A DNA stretch of 64,000 nt, taken from Acidobacteriota bacterium (GTDB taxonomy: Bacteria > Acidobacteriota > Holophagae > Holophagales > Holophagaceae). Position numbers and translations under genes: made by a program. Shown piece by piece: positions 43,723-55,205 of the stretch. The stretch is from assembly GCA_016213735.1 (NCBI GenBank), contig JACQZU010000020.1, positions 62,001 through 126,000 of the forward strand, read 5' to 3'. Within the stretch, counting starts at the first letter, position 1; each line of letters opens with the position of its first letter. The notes below the pieces were generated by a model. That model was not told the DNA's origin. It ran no database searches and was given only the letters and a program-made list of their open reading frames with translations.

Positions 43723-44973
43723 ATGAACACCATGCAGCGACGCCGAGTGGCCATCGTGGGGATGGGAACGCTGAATCCCTGCGGAAATACCGTGTCCGAA
43801 ACCTGGCAGAACCTCCTCGCCGGACGCAGCGGCATCGGACACATCGACCGCTTCGACACCACGGAATTCGCCTGCAAGATCGCCGGCCAGGTGAAGGGTT
43901 TCAATGCGGACGATTTCATCGACCGCAAAGAGCAGAAGAAGATGGACCTTTTCATCCGATACGCCATGGGGGCCGCCCAGGAAGCGATGAAGGACGCCGG
44001 ATTCTTCGACGCGGTCCTCGACAAGGCCGAGCGTGAGCGTTTCGGGGTCCTGGTGGGCAGCGGGATCGGGGGAATGATCACCATCTGGGACGAGGCCAAT
44101 GGCTACCGCGGGCCCCGCCGCACCAGCCCCTTCTTCATCCCCAGCCTGATCATCAACTTGGCCAGTGGCTTCCTGAGCATCCGCTATGGGCTCCAGGGGC
44201 CGAATTCCGCCGTGGCCACCGCCTGCGCCACGGGAAACCACGCCATCGGCGACGCCTCCCGGCTCATCATGCACGGCTACGCCGACCGGATGATCGCCGG
44301 CGGATCGGATGCCGTGATCAACCAGCTCGGGGTGGGAGGCTTCGCCTCCATGCGGGCCCTGAGCACACGAAACGACGAGCCCACCCGGGCGAGCCGTCCC
44401 TTCGACCGGGGCCGCGACGGCTTCGTGATGGGGGAGGGGGCCGGAATCGTGGTCCTCGAGGAGATGGAGATGGCCCGGGCTCGGGGGGCCAGGATCTATG
44501 CAGAGGTGGCGGGCTACGGCATGAGCGGGGACGCCAACCACATCACCAGCCCTGCCCCCGAAGGGGAGGGGGGGCAGCGGGTCATGCGGGCCGCCATGGC
44601 GGACGCGGGAATTGCCGCGGAACAGGTGGGCTACATCAACATGCACGGCACCAGCACCCCGGTGGGGGACGAGCTGGAATGCCTGGCCATCCACCGGGTC
44701 TTCGGTCCCCACGCCCGGCAGCTGAAGGTCAGTTCCACCAAATCCCTCCACGGACACCTGCTGGGGGCCGCCGGAGGCATCGAGACCATCGTGGCGGTCA
44801 TGGCGCTGCGCACTGGACGGATCCCCCCGACCATCAACGTGGAGGACCAGGACCCGGCCTGCGACCTTGACGTGACCCCCAATGTCGAGGGCCGCTTCGA
44901 CGCGGAATTCGTGCTGAACAACGGATTCGGCTTCGGGGGCACCAACGCGTGCCTGGCGCTGAGGAAGGCCTGA
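43723..44973 (+). CDS. fabF: 3-oxoacyl-ACP synthase II
   Basis: FabF is the condensing enzyme of fatty acid elongation. It has Cys-His-His residues in TACATGNHAIGDA, NMHGTSTPVGD and KSLHGHLLGAAGG, with the C-terminal NNGFGFGGTNACL loop. ATG 43723 (GGGAGAGGG upstream) gives about 416 aa, the usual size; the frame opens 14 codons earlier without conserved residues. Confidence 0.96.
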   Translation: MNTMQRRRVAIVGMGTLNPCGNTVSETWQNLLAGRSGIGHIDRFDTTEFACKIAGQVKGFNADDFIDRKEQKKMDLFIRYAMGAAQEAMKDAGFFDAVLDKAERERFGVLVGSGIGGMITIWDEANGYRGPRRTSPFFIPSLIINLASGFLSIRYGLQGPNSAVATACATGNHAIGDASRLIMHGYADRMIAGGSDAVINQLGVGGFASMRALSTRNDEPTRASRPFDRGRDGFVMGEGAGIVVLEEMEMARARGARIYAEVAGYGMSGDANHITSPAPEGEGGQRVMRAAMADAGIAAEQVGYINMHGTSTPVGDELECLAIHRVFGPHARQLKVSSTKSLHGHLLGAAGGIETIVAVMALRTGRIPPTINVEDQDPACDLDVTPNVEGRFDAEFVLNNGFGFGGTNACLALRKA

Positions 44974-44993
44974 ACCGACCGGCCCCACCCTCG

Positions 44994-44999
44994 TAGAAT
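44994..44999 (+). promoter_or_regulatory. putative -10 element before the 237-aa orphan
   Basis: TAGAAT sits 15 bases upstream of the next ATG, leaving room for a short leader with CAGGGG as ribosome site. No -35 is evident. Confidence 0.3.
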
Positions 45000-45014
45000 G
45001 CTCCAGGGGCGTCC

Positions 45015-45728
45015 ATGAAAAGCTGGGTGAAGGTCCTGCTCTGGATCGCGGTCGGGATCGCGGGCCTGGGGGCCCTGGGGATCGGCGCCATGGTGCGCAG
45101 CGGCCGATGGGACCAGGCCAAACGCTTCGCCGGAGGCATGACCCAGCTCGTCTCCGGCGCCAAGGCCATGGAGGAGTTCGAGAAGTCCCACCCCTTCACC
45201 CTCCCGGCGGATGGCCTCCTGCGGCCCGAGCGCCTGGAAACCTACCTGCAGGTCTGCGCCCTCCTGAAACCCTACGAAAAACCCTTCAACACCTGGGTGG
45301 CGGAACATTCGGGAAAGCAGGGGGACTTCCGGGAGGCGGCGGAGGCGGTTTCCTTCCTCGGGAAGGTGACGCGGGAAGTGCAGGAGCTCATGAGGGCCCG
45401 GGGCATGGGGACCCGGGAGTTGGCCTGGGTCCACCGGACGGTCCGTGAAGCTCAGCGGGAGTTGGCGGATCGGCAGGGTTCCCCCCGGGTCCAGGCCCTC
45501 CTGCGGATCCTGGAGCGCACCGTCCGGTCTCCCGAACTCCCCCAGACCCTGCGGGACTCTCTGGCGGAGGACCTGGCGCGATTCCGCGCGGAGGTGGATC
45601 CCGCGAAGCCCCTTTCGGCGAACGCAAGGCTGGTGCAGGAACATCAGGAACGGATGGCGGAGACGGATCCCGGAGAACTCCTGGACATGGTCCTGGGATC
45701 CTCCCAGCGCCGCCGCGGTGCCCGGTGA
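45015..45728 (+). CDS. hypothetical membrane-anchored protein, 237 aa
   Basis: I do not recognise this protein. One N-terminal membrane helix (about residues 4-26, rich in Gly, Ala, Leu and Ile) anchors a helical, Arg/Glu-rich domain. That domain could form coiled-coil hairpins (for example residues 105-190). No cysteine pair or enzyme motif is visible. It ends 12 bases before uvrB and probably shares its transcript. The topology suggests a periplasmic or cytoplasmic helical domain tethered to the inner membrane. Confidence 0.65.
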   Translation: MKSWVKVLLWIAVGIAGLGALGIGAMVRSGRWDQAKRFAGGMTQLVSGAKAMEEFEKSHPFTLPADGLLRPERLETYLQVCALLKPYEKPFNTWVAEHSGKQGDFREAAEAVSFLGKVTREVQELMRARGMGTRELAWVHRTVREAQRELADRQGSPRVQALLRILERTVRSPELPQTLRDSLAEDLARFRAEVDPAKPLSANARLVQEHQERMAETDPGELLDMVLGSSQRRRGAR

Positions 45729-45740
45729 GACACTGGACCC

Positions 45741-47786
<2,046 letters not shown>

Positions 47787-49854
47787 CCGGACCATCGTCC
47801 ATCGTTCGCCCCGCCGGGTGGAGGGACTTGTCAGAGGCGCCTGGGCTTTGCTCCTCTCCCAGGAGCCCCTGCAGTTCACGGAGCAGGTCCAGGGCGGCGT
47901 AGGGTTTGGAGACCACGGCCGAGAATCCGAATTCCCTCGGCCGGGACATGACAGGGTCCGCGTTGTAGCCGCTGGTGACCATCAGCAGCGCCCCGGGGTC
48001 GAGGGCGAGAATGCCGCGGGCCGCCTCCTTCCCACCCATGCCCCCGGGGATGGTCAGGTCCATGATGGCGGCGCGGAAGGGCTTCCCCTCCTTGAGCGAG
48101 GTCTCCCAGGCGGACACGGCGGAACGGCCGTCCAGGGCGGTTTCGACCTCGAACCCGAAGTGCTCCAGGATTTCCCTCGTGGTATCCAGGATGATGGGGT
48201 CGTCGTCCATCACCAGGATGCGTCCCGCTCCCCTGAAGGGGAGAGGGGGGGCCGCGGGTTGGCTTCCGGTCAGGGGAGATTCCGTGGCGGGCACATGGAG
48301 GGTGAATTCGGTCCATTCTCCCGGGACGGATTCGACGCCGATGCACCCTCCATGGGAGCGCATGATGTTGTAACTGCTGGCCAAGCCGAGCCCATGGCCC
48401 CCCGGCTTGGTCGTGAAATAGGGCTCGAAGATTCGATCCATCAGTTCGGCCGGAATCCCCGGGCCCGAATCCCGGATCCGGATGACCACGAAGGGACCGG
48501 GAGACACGGGCAGGGCGTTCCCCTCGGGCACCACCACATTCTGTGCCGTGATGTCGATTCTCCCATCGCCATCGATGGCTTGCACGGCATTGAGGGTGAT
48601 GTTGTGGACGACCTGGGAGAGCAGGCCCGGATCCACCTCGGCGTTCCAGAGATCGCCAGGGAAATCGTAGGTGCATCCCACGCTTCGCCCCCGGAGGGCC
48701 AATTCGGAAGCCTCCCGGACGAGGTCCTGCAATGCGGTCACCCGCCTCACCGGCTCCCCGCCCTTGGCGAAGACCAGCAACCGGAGGGAGAGATCCTTGG
48801 CACGTTCGGTGGCCTGGACGGCCTGGCGGATGCGCGTTGCGATGCGATGGTCTCCGACCGGGTATTCCAGGGCCAAGGTCAGGTTCCCCAGGATTCCGGA
48901 AAGGTAGTTATTGAAATCGTGGGCGATGCCTCCGGCCAGAACCCCCAGGGACTCGACCTGTTTCACCCTGAGCAGGTCCGACTCCGTGCGGATCTTTTCG
49001 GTGATGTCCCGAATCACGAACACCGTTCCTCCCGCTCCCCGATGAGGGTCGGTGAACGCGGAGCGACGTTCCTCGAGGATCCGCTCCCGTCCCTGGGGAT
49101 CCGTGAGTATCCCGTAATGGGCCTGACCGGTACCTCCAGAGACTCCATGGACCCTGGGCCGGTAGACCTCCTCCAGCGGGAGACCGATGCATCGGGAGGA
49201 TTCCCGCCCCAGCATGCGGCCGGCCATGGGGTTCATGAAGGCGATGCGCTGATCCTGGTCCACGGCGATGACGGCGTCCTGGATGGCCCGGAAGGCCGCC
49301 AGGGAGAGCGCCCTTTCGTCCTCGAAGTCGGAGAGTACCTGCTCCAGGATCCGGACGGGGATGAAGCGGAAGAGCAGGAGCAGGAGGGCCCCCAGGACAA
49401 GGCCCAGCATTCCGGCCAGGAGGACGAATCCCGCTTCGCGGCTCACCGATCGACGGCACTCCAGGTACGCCACAACCTGTCCGGAATCGTGCACGGGAAC
49501 GGTGGACCGGATGCTCGGGCCTGTCATCCCGGGGTCCCATTCCACCAGCACCGTCCCGGAGATCCCCCGGAGCACCCGGGTTTCCAGGGCACCCCCGACC
49601 GGGGCCTCCGACAGCACTTCCTGGAGGCGCAGACTCTCGTACTCCCAGAGGGCAGGCCGGGCCACCACGATCCGCTCCACCGACCGTGCCAGGAGGCTGG
49701 CCTCCGCTTCCAGCGTCCTTCGGGCCCCTCCGAAGGAAACCAGAGCCTGGCTCAGGGGGAGCACCAGCAGCACCAGCGACGCGGCCGCGAGGCCTGCCCA
49801 CTGCATCAACCTCGATGCGGGGCCCGACTCGGAGGCAGAGGCAGTTCCAGGCAT

Positions 49855-50685
49855 TTACCGGCCCGTGGCCCGCGGGAGGGGAAGGCAGCCCGCCCCTCGC
49901 AGGATGCGCTGGCCTGCCGGTGAGAAAGCGAAGGCCACGAAGGCCGTGGCCGCCCGCGGGCCGCGATCCTGGAGGTAGACGAAGTTCAAGGGGGCGGGGA
50001 ACCGGTAACTTCCATTCGCGAGGTTCTCGAGGGAAGGAGACACCCCGTTGATGGGGATGGCTCGGATGTGCCGGCCCTCCGATTGGATGAGCCCCAAGGT
50101 GGTGGTCCCGAAGGAACCGGGGGTGCCCTCCAGATGGTCGGCGGCCTCGCCGTCGGTCATGCCCACGCAAATGCCAGGGACTCCGTGGGCCTTCTCAAGG
50201 GCGGCACCCATCCCCGGGGTCAACGACGCGAGGCGGGCGTGGGCCGCGTCGGAGCGGGGACGGAGGATGAGGCGGATCGGCCTCCCGTCCTTCCAGGTTT
50301 TCTGTACACCCGCGTAGATCCGTTCCACTTCCTCCAGGGTGAGCGAAGCCACATCCGTGCCCGGCTGGGTTCCGAACACGAACGGCGTCAGACAGTAGCC
50401 CTCCTCCCTCAGGTCCCGCCGCTGTTCTTGCGGGAAGAGGGGGCGGGCCGTGCAGGCCAGATCGAGCTTGCCGTCGGCGACGGCCCGGATGGCGCCCCCG
50501 CTCCCGATGCCCGGAAGCACCTCCACCTTGACGCCCGCGTGCTTCTTCATGAAGGCGGCGGCCATGAGCTTGATGCCGCCCAGGGCAGAGCCCGTTCCGG
50601 ATATGCGGAGCGTGTCCATCCCCTGCAGTCCATGGCAGACGACCAGAAGGAGGAAGATGGCCTGGAACAGAGAGCGGAAGCGCAT
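49855..50685 (-). CDS. PstS-like periplasmic substrate-binding protein
   Basis: This is a 276-aa exported binding protein. A hydrophobic signal (residues 8-20) precedes LRISGTGSALGGIKLMAAAFM and GIGSGGAIRAVADGKLDLACT, which match the PBP-like/PstS2 fold used for phosphate or other oxyanions. The C-terminal FVAFAFSPAGQRILRGAGCLP is also typical. It is shorter than transport PstS and has no ABC transporter genes beside it. Its stop codon directly abuts the histidine kinase start, so it is more likely a sensing partner than a transport component. Confidence 0.8.
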   Translation of the reverse strand: MRFRSLFQAIFLLLVVCHGLQGMDTLRISGTGSALGGIKLMAAAFMKKHAGVKVEVLPGIGSGGAIRAVADGKLDLACTARPLFPQEQRRDLREEGYCLTPFVFGTQPGTDVASLTLEEVERIYAGVQKTWKDGRPIRLILRPRSDAAHARLASLTPGMGAALEKAHGVPGICVGMTDGEAADHLEGTPGSFGTTTLGLIQSEGRHIRAIPINGVSPSLENLANGSYRFPAPLNFVYLQDRGPRAATAFVAFAFSPAGQRILRGAGCLPLPRATGR

Positions 50686-51039
50686 GGTCCCTACACGTTT
50701 GGGGAACTTCCTTCACCGGAGCAGATGCCTGGACGCACGCCGGGCTGAAGGCTCTCATGCATGATAGTCGGAGGATCCGTGTCCAGGGGGACCCAGGATT
50801 CCACGGGTGGGTCGGGTGCCTGGGGAGCCACGGGTCGAACCGGGGCGAGGTCCCGAGGAGCACCTGCTTGGTCCCTACGAGGTCTGGGGGCTTCCTGTCG
50901 ATGGGCCCTGGCGAATTCGGTGGTTTCCGGGAGGCTGGGAAACCTCTTCTGGCCCTCCCCGGGCCGGGGCCTTTCGGGGGATTTTCAGGCGGAAAGCTTC
51001 CGGATGGGCAGCCCCCAGGCAGGGTAATCTCAAATTCCT
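50686..51039. other. 354-base divergent intergenic region
   Basis: This lies between the PstS-like/kinase operon and the FHA-GAF phosphatase and should hold both promoters. A seven-base-pair hairpin (GGTTTCC at 50922-50928, GGAAACC at 50938-50944) is visible. The several short open frames have no ribosome sites and ordinary high-GC composition, so I call no gene. I could not find a confident -35/-10 pair. Confidence 0.4.
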
Positions 51040-52683
51040 GTGAAGAAACTCATCGTCCGGGCCCCCGGGCAGCCTCCCAGGACCTTCGAGTACGAGGGTC
51101 CCCGTCTGGCGATCGGGCGTTCCGCCAAGAATGACCTGGTCATCGAGGACCCCAGCCTGAGTCGCAGCCACGCCCGGCTGGAAGCCCAGGAGGATTCCTA
51201 CCTCCTGGAAGACCTGGGCTCCCTGAACGGGAGTTTCGTGAACGGCCAAGCCATCCAGGGCAGGCACCCCGTGAAACCCTCGGACCGGATCCAGTTGGGA
51301 AATGTTGTTCTCGAATTGGACCCGGAACGCCCCTCCGGCGTGCTGATCGAGACTCGGGAGCAGAGCCTCAAGGGCCCGGCCACCCTGGTGATCCGGGCCT
51401 CGGACCTCCGGAGCAGCGGCCCCCTGGCCCAGGTCGAACGGGTGGGGGGAACCGCCTGGGGGGACGCCATCCAGCTCGTGGAGGAGATCACCCTGGACCT
51501 TCTTCACGAGGGCCCCGTGGAACAGCACCTCGAGGGGGTGATGGACCGGCTGTTCACCTTCCTCAAACCCGACCGCGGAGCCCTCCTCCTGCGGGATCAG
51601 GCCGGGGAGCTCAAACCCGTGGTAACCCGAAGCGCCGGGAAGGAATCCCAGATCAGGATCAGCCAGACCCTGGTCGAGGCCGTGGTGGAGCGGTGCGAAG
51701 CCCTGCTGGTGAATGACCCGACGCTGGATCCCGTGCTCTCCGCCGCGGCTTCGATCCGGCTCAGCGGAGTCTCCACCCTGATGGCCGCTCCTCTGGAACA
51801 CGGGGGGGAGGTGATCGGCCTGATCTACCTGGATGCCAAACCCTACCGGGGGGCCTTCACACGGGAAGAACTGAGGCTGGTGGCCTCCATGGCCCACGTG
51901 GCAGCCGCCAAGGTGCTCCAGGCCCGGCTCATCGAGGAGGTGCAGGCCAAACGCCTCATGGAGCGGGAACTGGCCCTGGCCCGTGAAATCCAGCAGCGCC
52001 TCCTCCCGGAAAGTGCCCCGGCCCTGAAGGGGTTCGAACTTCGGGGAATGAACCAAGCCTCCCGGCAAGTCTCCGGGGACCTGTTTGGATACTGGACGCG
52101 TCCCGACGGGAAGGTCTACGCGATCATCGCCGACGTCTCGGGCAAGGGCATCGGGGCAGGACTCCTCATGGCCAGCCTCCAGGCGACCATGGAGGTCCTG
52201 GCCGCGCGACTCCTGCCGACGGGGGCTCTGGCCGGAGAACTCTCCCAGATCCTCCACCGTCACACCACCACCAACCGATTCGTGACCTGCTTCCTGGTGC
52301 TACTGGACCCCGAGCAAGGGAGCATCCAATTCACGAATGCCGGCCACAACCCCGGCCTGCTCTTCCGGAGTGACGGTTCCATCGAGGCCCTGGAATCCCA
52401 CGGAACTCCCCTCGCCCTGCTCTCCGGTACGACCTATGGCCAGGACGAGCGGAACCTGGGGGCAGGAGATCTGCTCGTCCTCTACACCGATGGCATCACC
52501 GAAGCCTGCGACGCCATGGGCAATGAACTGGATCTGGCGGGACTTCGCGCCATCATCAGTCCCATCAGGACCCGCCCCCTGCACCACCTCGAACAGCAGG
52601 TGGAGGAGGGCCTGGAGGCCTTCACGGGCAGCCAGCCCCCCTCCGATGACCGGACCCTCCTGCTCATCCGGAAAAAACGGTGA
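51040..52683 (+). CDS. FHA-GAF-SpoIIE/PP2C phosphatase
   Basis: This is a 547-aa cytoplasmic signalling protein. An N-terminal FHA domain (LAIGRSAKNDLVI, LSRSHARLE, LGSLNGSFVNG) binds phosphothreonine. A GAF domain follows (about residues 150-305). A short linker helix (MERELALAREIQQRLLPE) leads to a PP2C-type SpoIIE phosphatase with GDLFGYW, IADVSGKGIGAGLLMA and DLLVLYTDGITEA metal sites. RsbU-type phosphatases act on anti-anti-sigma partners; none is adjacent. The start is GTG at 51040. The yhbY-like gene starts four bases after its stop. Confidence 0.9.
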   Translation: MKKLIVRAPGQPPRTFEYEGPRLAIGRSAKNDLVIEDPSLSRSHARLEAQEDSYLLEDLGSLNGSFVNGQAIQGRHPVKPSDRIQLGNVVLELDPERPSGVLIETREQSLKGPATLVIRASDLRSSGPLAQVERVGGTAWGDAIQLVEEITLDLLHEGPVEQHLEGVMDRLFTFLKPDRGALLLRDQAGELKPVVTRSAGKESQIRISQTLVEAVVERCEALLVNDPTLDPVLSAAASIRLSGVSTLMAAPLEHGGEVIGLIYLDAKPYRGAFTREELRLVASMAHVAAAKVLQARLIEEVQAKRLMERELALAREIQQRLLPESAPALKGFELRGMNQASRQVSGDLFGYWTRPDGKVYAIIADVSGKGIGAGLLMASLQATMEVLAARLLPTGALAGELSQILHRHTTTNRFVTCFLVLLDPEQGSIQFTNAGHNPGLLFRSDGSIEALESHGTPLALLSGTTYGQDERNLGAGDLLVLYTDGITEACDAMGNELDLAGLRAIISPIRTRPLHHLEQQVEEGLEAFTGSQPPSDDRTLLLIRKKR

Positions 52684-52687
52684 CCCG

Positions 52688-52984
52688 ATGCTCACCCCGA
52701 AGCAGCGACAGCACCTCAAGGCCCTGGCCCACCCCCTGAAGCCCCTGCTCCGGGTGGGCAAAGGGGGATTCAGCCCCTCGCAGGCCGAGGAGCTCGAGGG
52801 CCTCCTGGAGGCCCACGAACTGGTGAAGGTCAAGCTGAACCAGAACACTTTCGAGGACGCGGGCTCGATGCTGGCGGCTCTCCAGGCCCGGATCGAGGGC
52901 CTCGAGCACGTCTGGACCATCGGCCATACCCTGCTCCTCTTCCGACCGAGCCGCAACAAGCCGACCCGGTACCCCCTTTCCTGA
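52688..52984 (+). CDS. yhbY: YhbY/CRM-domain RNA-binding protein
   Basis: This is a 98-aa CRM-domain protein that binds pre-50S ribosomal RNA in its known relatives. It has LTPKQRQHLKALAHPLKPLL, the GxxG-like VGKGGFS loop, HELVKVKLNQN, and IGHTLLLFRPS. It sits between two FHA-GAF signalling genes with a four-base gap upstream, so it is likely in the same transcript as the phosphatase. The functional link is unclear. Confidence 0.9.
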   Translation: MLTPKQRQHLKALAHPLKPLLRVGKGGFSPSQAEELEGLLEAHELVKVKLNQNTFEDAGSMLAALQARIEGLEHVWTIGHTLLLFRPSRNKPTRYPLS

Positions 52985-53044
52985 GCCCCTCCGGGATTCA
53001 ACCCTCCCGGCGCCGCCGCCGATGAGGCTGTTCGGGAGGCCTGC

Positions 53045-55171
53045 TTGAGCTATATCTCCTGGCTGGAAGGGGGGCACCTTCACCGCCATTTCCTGCAGGA
53101 GGACTGTTTCCTGGGGCGCGACCCTCTGCTCTGCGCCGTGGCCAACCCCAGGGAGGAAAGCCTTTCCCGGAAGCACGCCGCCCTCACCCGAATCGGAGAA
53201 ACGTGGTGGGTCCGGGACTTGGACAGCCTGAACGGATCTTTCATCAACGGCCTCCGCGTGAACACCCCCATGGGGAACGGCCTCCAGGACGGGGATGAAC
53301 TCCGCTTCGGGGACTGGACCCTCACCTTCACCGATGGGTTCCCCGGACTGGAGTCGGAGCATTTCGTCGAGCGGGTTGGGACGATCTTCGAGGAGGTGAG
53401 GCCCGAACCCCAGCAGGCGATCGTGCTGATGCGAGGCCTGGAACTCCTGCAACGGTGCACCGAATCCCTTCTGGCGGAGAAGGATTCCGACCGGATCCTC
53501 CAGGGCATGCTCGAGGAATCCATCCGCCTTTTCGGCGCGGGTCGGGGCTTCCTGGTGATGCAGGCGCCGGGGCAGGGGTGGCGCACCGCCCACCGGGTGG
53601 GGGACATCCAGGAAAGCCTCGGGCTGTCGAGGACCGTCCTGGACTATGTGGCCACCCACGGGACTGCCGTGCTGTCCAACATGCCCACGATGGATCCCCG
53701 TTTCGGGGGTTCCAGCCTGGTGGAGTTCCAGCGAGGGGCCTTGATGTGCGCTCCGCTGGTGGTGGAAGGCCGGGTGGAGGGGGTGCTCTACCTCGACCGG
53801 GCCCTGGAGGCGGGGGGCTTCATGCGTTTCGACCTCGCTCTTCTGCAGGGCCTGGTGCGCCAGGGGTCCCTCATCCTCCGGCACGCCCAGCTCAACACCC
53901 GTGCCCTGGGACAGGCGGAGCTGGAGGGAGAACTGTTCCGGCTCAAGGCCCTGCACGGCCGAACCGTGGAAGGGGTCGGAGAACTGCTTTCCGCCATGGG
54001 CAGCAGCCTTCGCTGGATCCTGTCCTGGTGCGCCCAGGGAGGGGCCGAGGGCCGAGAGGTCCTGCGCCACCAGGCGGAACGTCTCGCAGCCCTCGTGGAG
54101 GAGGGCCTCCACAACACGCATGTGGACGTTCCCGACCCGGGAACATCCATGCCCCTGCAGAACCTTCAGGGAATCCTGCGACGCCCCTGGGAAGATCTTC
54201 TACGGCTCGGCGGGTCGGACCTCAAGCTCGCCGACCCCCCGCCGGGACAGGTGTGGATCGCCACCAACCACGCCATCCAGGCCCTGGTGGGACTCGTTGA
54301 GCCGTTGCTGATCCAGGCTGGCCGGGGGACGACGGTCGGGGCCTCCTGGGTCCAGGAGCCGGGGACCTGGGTCCTCCGCCTCTCCTTCCCCGAAGGAATC
54401 CACGGCCCCTCGCCGGATCCCTGGACTGCCCGAAGCCTCCTGGACTCGGGGATCCGATGGAAATGGGCCGAGAACACTCTCAGCCTGGCCTTCGCCCAGG
54501 GGCCCGAAGGGGTGCCGGAAGAGAACGCCCGCCCCCTCATGGGGCTGGTGACGGAGGAATACCAGCTCCTCGGGCTGTTCCAGAGCATCGCCGAAAGCGG
54601 GGACCTCAACCTCTTCCCCCTGGAGGCCGCCCCGCCCCTGCCGCCCCTGCCGAGGTTCCGGTACCTGGTGGTGGATGCCGGGGGAATCCAGGATCCCGTC
54701 GCCTGCATCCAGGCCTACCGGCGCCATCCCTCCTTCGTGACCTCCCCCATCCTCGTGGTCCGGGCGCCGGAGGACCTCACCCCTTCCATCCTCGCCGCGG
54801 GGGCCACGGACTGGTTGCCCGAGGGATTCCGGTGGGAGGCGCTCCACAACCGGCTGCAGGTGCTCCGGGGCCACGACGAGCTTCAACGGAAGGCCCTGGC
54901 GGCCGAACGCCTGGACTCCTTTCGCCAGATGGCGGGCACCCTGAAGCATGAGATCAACAACCCGCTCGCCGTGATCTCCATGCAGGTGGAGCTGCTTCAG
55001 CGGAAGTACCCGGAGGAAGTGAAACTGGGGAAGATCGAAGAGATGGTGGACCGGATCCAGGGGCTGGTGCAGGTGCTCCAGAAGATGCGGGAAGCCGCCA
55101 CCGTGGATTACGCCGACGGATCCTCGATCGCCCAGCTTCCCTCACCGCCGACCCGGGGCGCGGCTCCGTGA
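53045..55171 (+). CDS. FHA-GAF protein with pseudo-receiver and C-terminal HisKA-like domain
   Basis: This is a 708-aa multidomain protein. An N-terminal FHA domain (DCFLGRDP, LSRKHAAL, LDSLNGSFINGL) and a GAF domain (about residues 130-285) come first. A poorly conserved helical/ATPase-like region follows (about 300-480). The next section resembles a receiver (FRYLVVDAGG, PILVVRAPED, AGATDWLPEGF) but lacks the acceptor-site acids and the Lys. Last is an HisKA segment with an H-box MAGTLKHEINNPLAVISMQV, after which the protein ends without a canonical ATPase domain. The start is TTG 53045. It probably works with the FHA-GAF phosphatase upstream. Confidence 0.78.
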   Translation: MSYISWLEGGHLHRHFLQEDCFLGRDPLLCAVANPREESLSRKHAALTRIGETWWVRDLDSLNGSFINGLRVNTPMGNGLQDGDELRFGDWTLTFTDGFPGLESEHFVERVGTIFEEVRPEPQQAIVLMRGLELLQRCTESLLAEKDSDRILQGMLEESIRLFGAGRGFLVMQAPGQGWRTAHRVGDIQESLGLSRTVLDYVATHGTAVLSNMPTMDPRFGGSSLVEFQRGALMCAPLVVEGRVEGVLYLDRALEAGGFMRFDLALLQGLVRQGSLILRHAQLNTRALGQAELEGELFRLKALHGRTVEGVGELLSAMGSSLRWILSWCAQGGAEGREVLRHQAERLAALVEEGLHNTHVDVPDPGTSMPLQNLQGILRRPWEDLLRLGGSDLKLADPPPGQVWIATNHAIQALVGLVEPLLIQAGRGTTVGASWVQEPGTWVLRLSFPEGIHGPSPDPWTARSLLDSGIRWKWAENTLSLAFAQGPEGVPEENARPLMGLVTEEYQLLGLFQSIAESGDLNLFPLEAAPPLPPLPRFRYLVVDAGGIQDPVACIQAYRRHPSFVTSPILVVRAPEDLTPSILAAGATDWLPEGFRWEALHNRLQVLRGHDELQRKALAAERLDSFRQMAGTLKHEINNPLAVISMQVELLQRKYPEEVKLGKIEEMVDRIQGLVQVLQKMREAATVDYADGSSIAQLPSPPTRGAAP

Positions 55172-55205
55172 GGGGCCGGGCGGCGCCCAGAGGCTGAAGC
55201 CCGGG

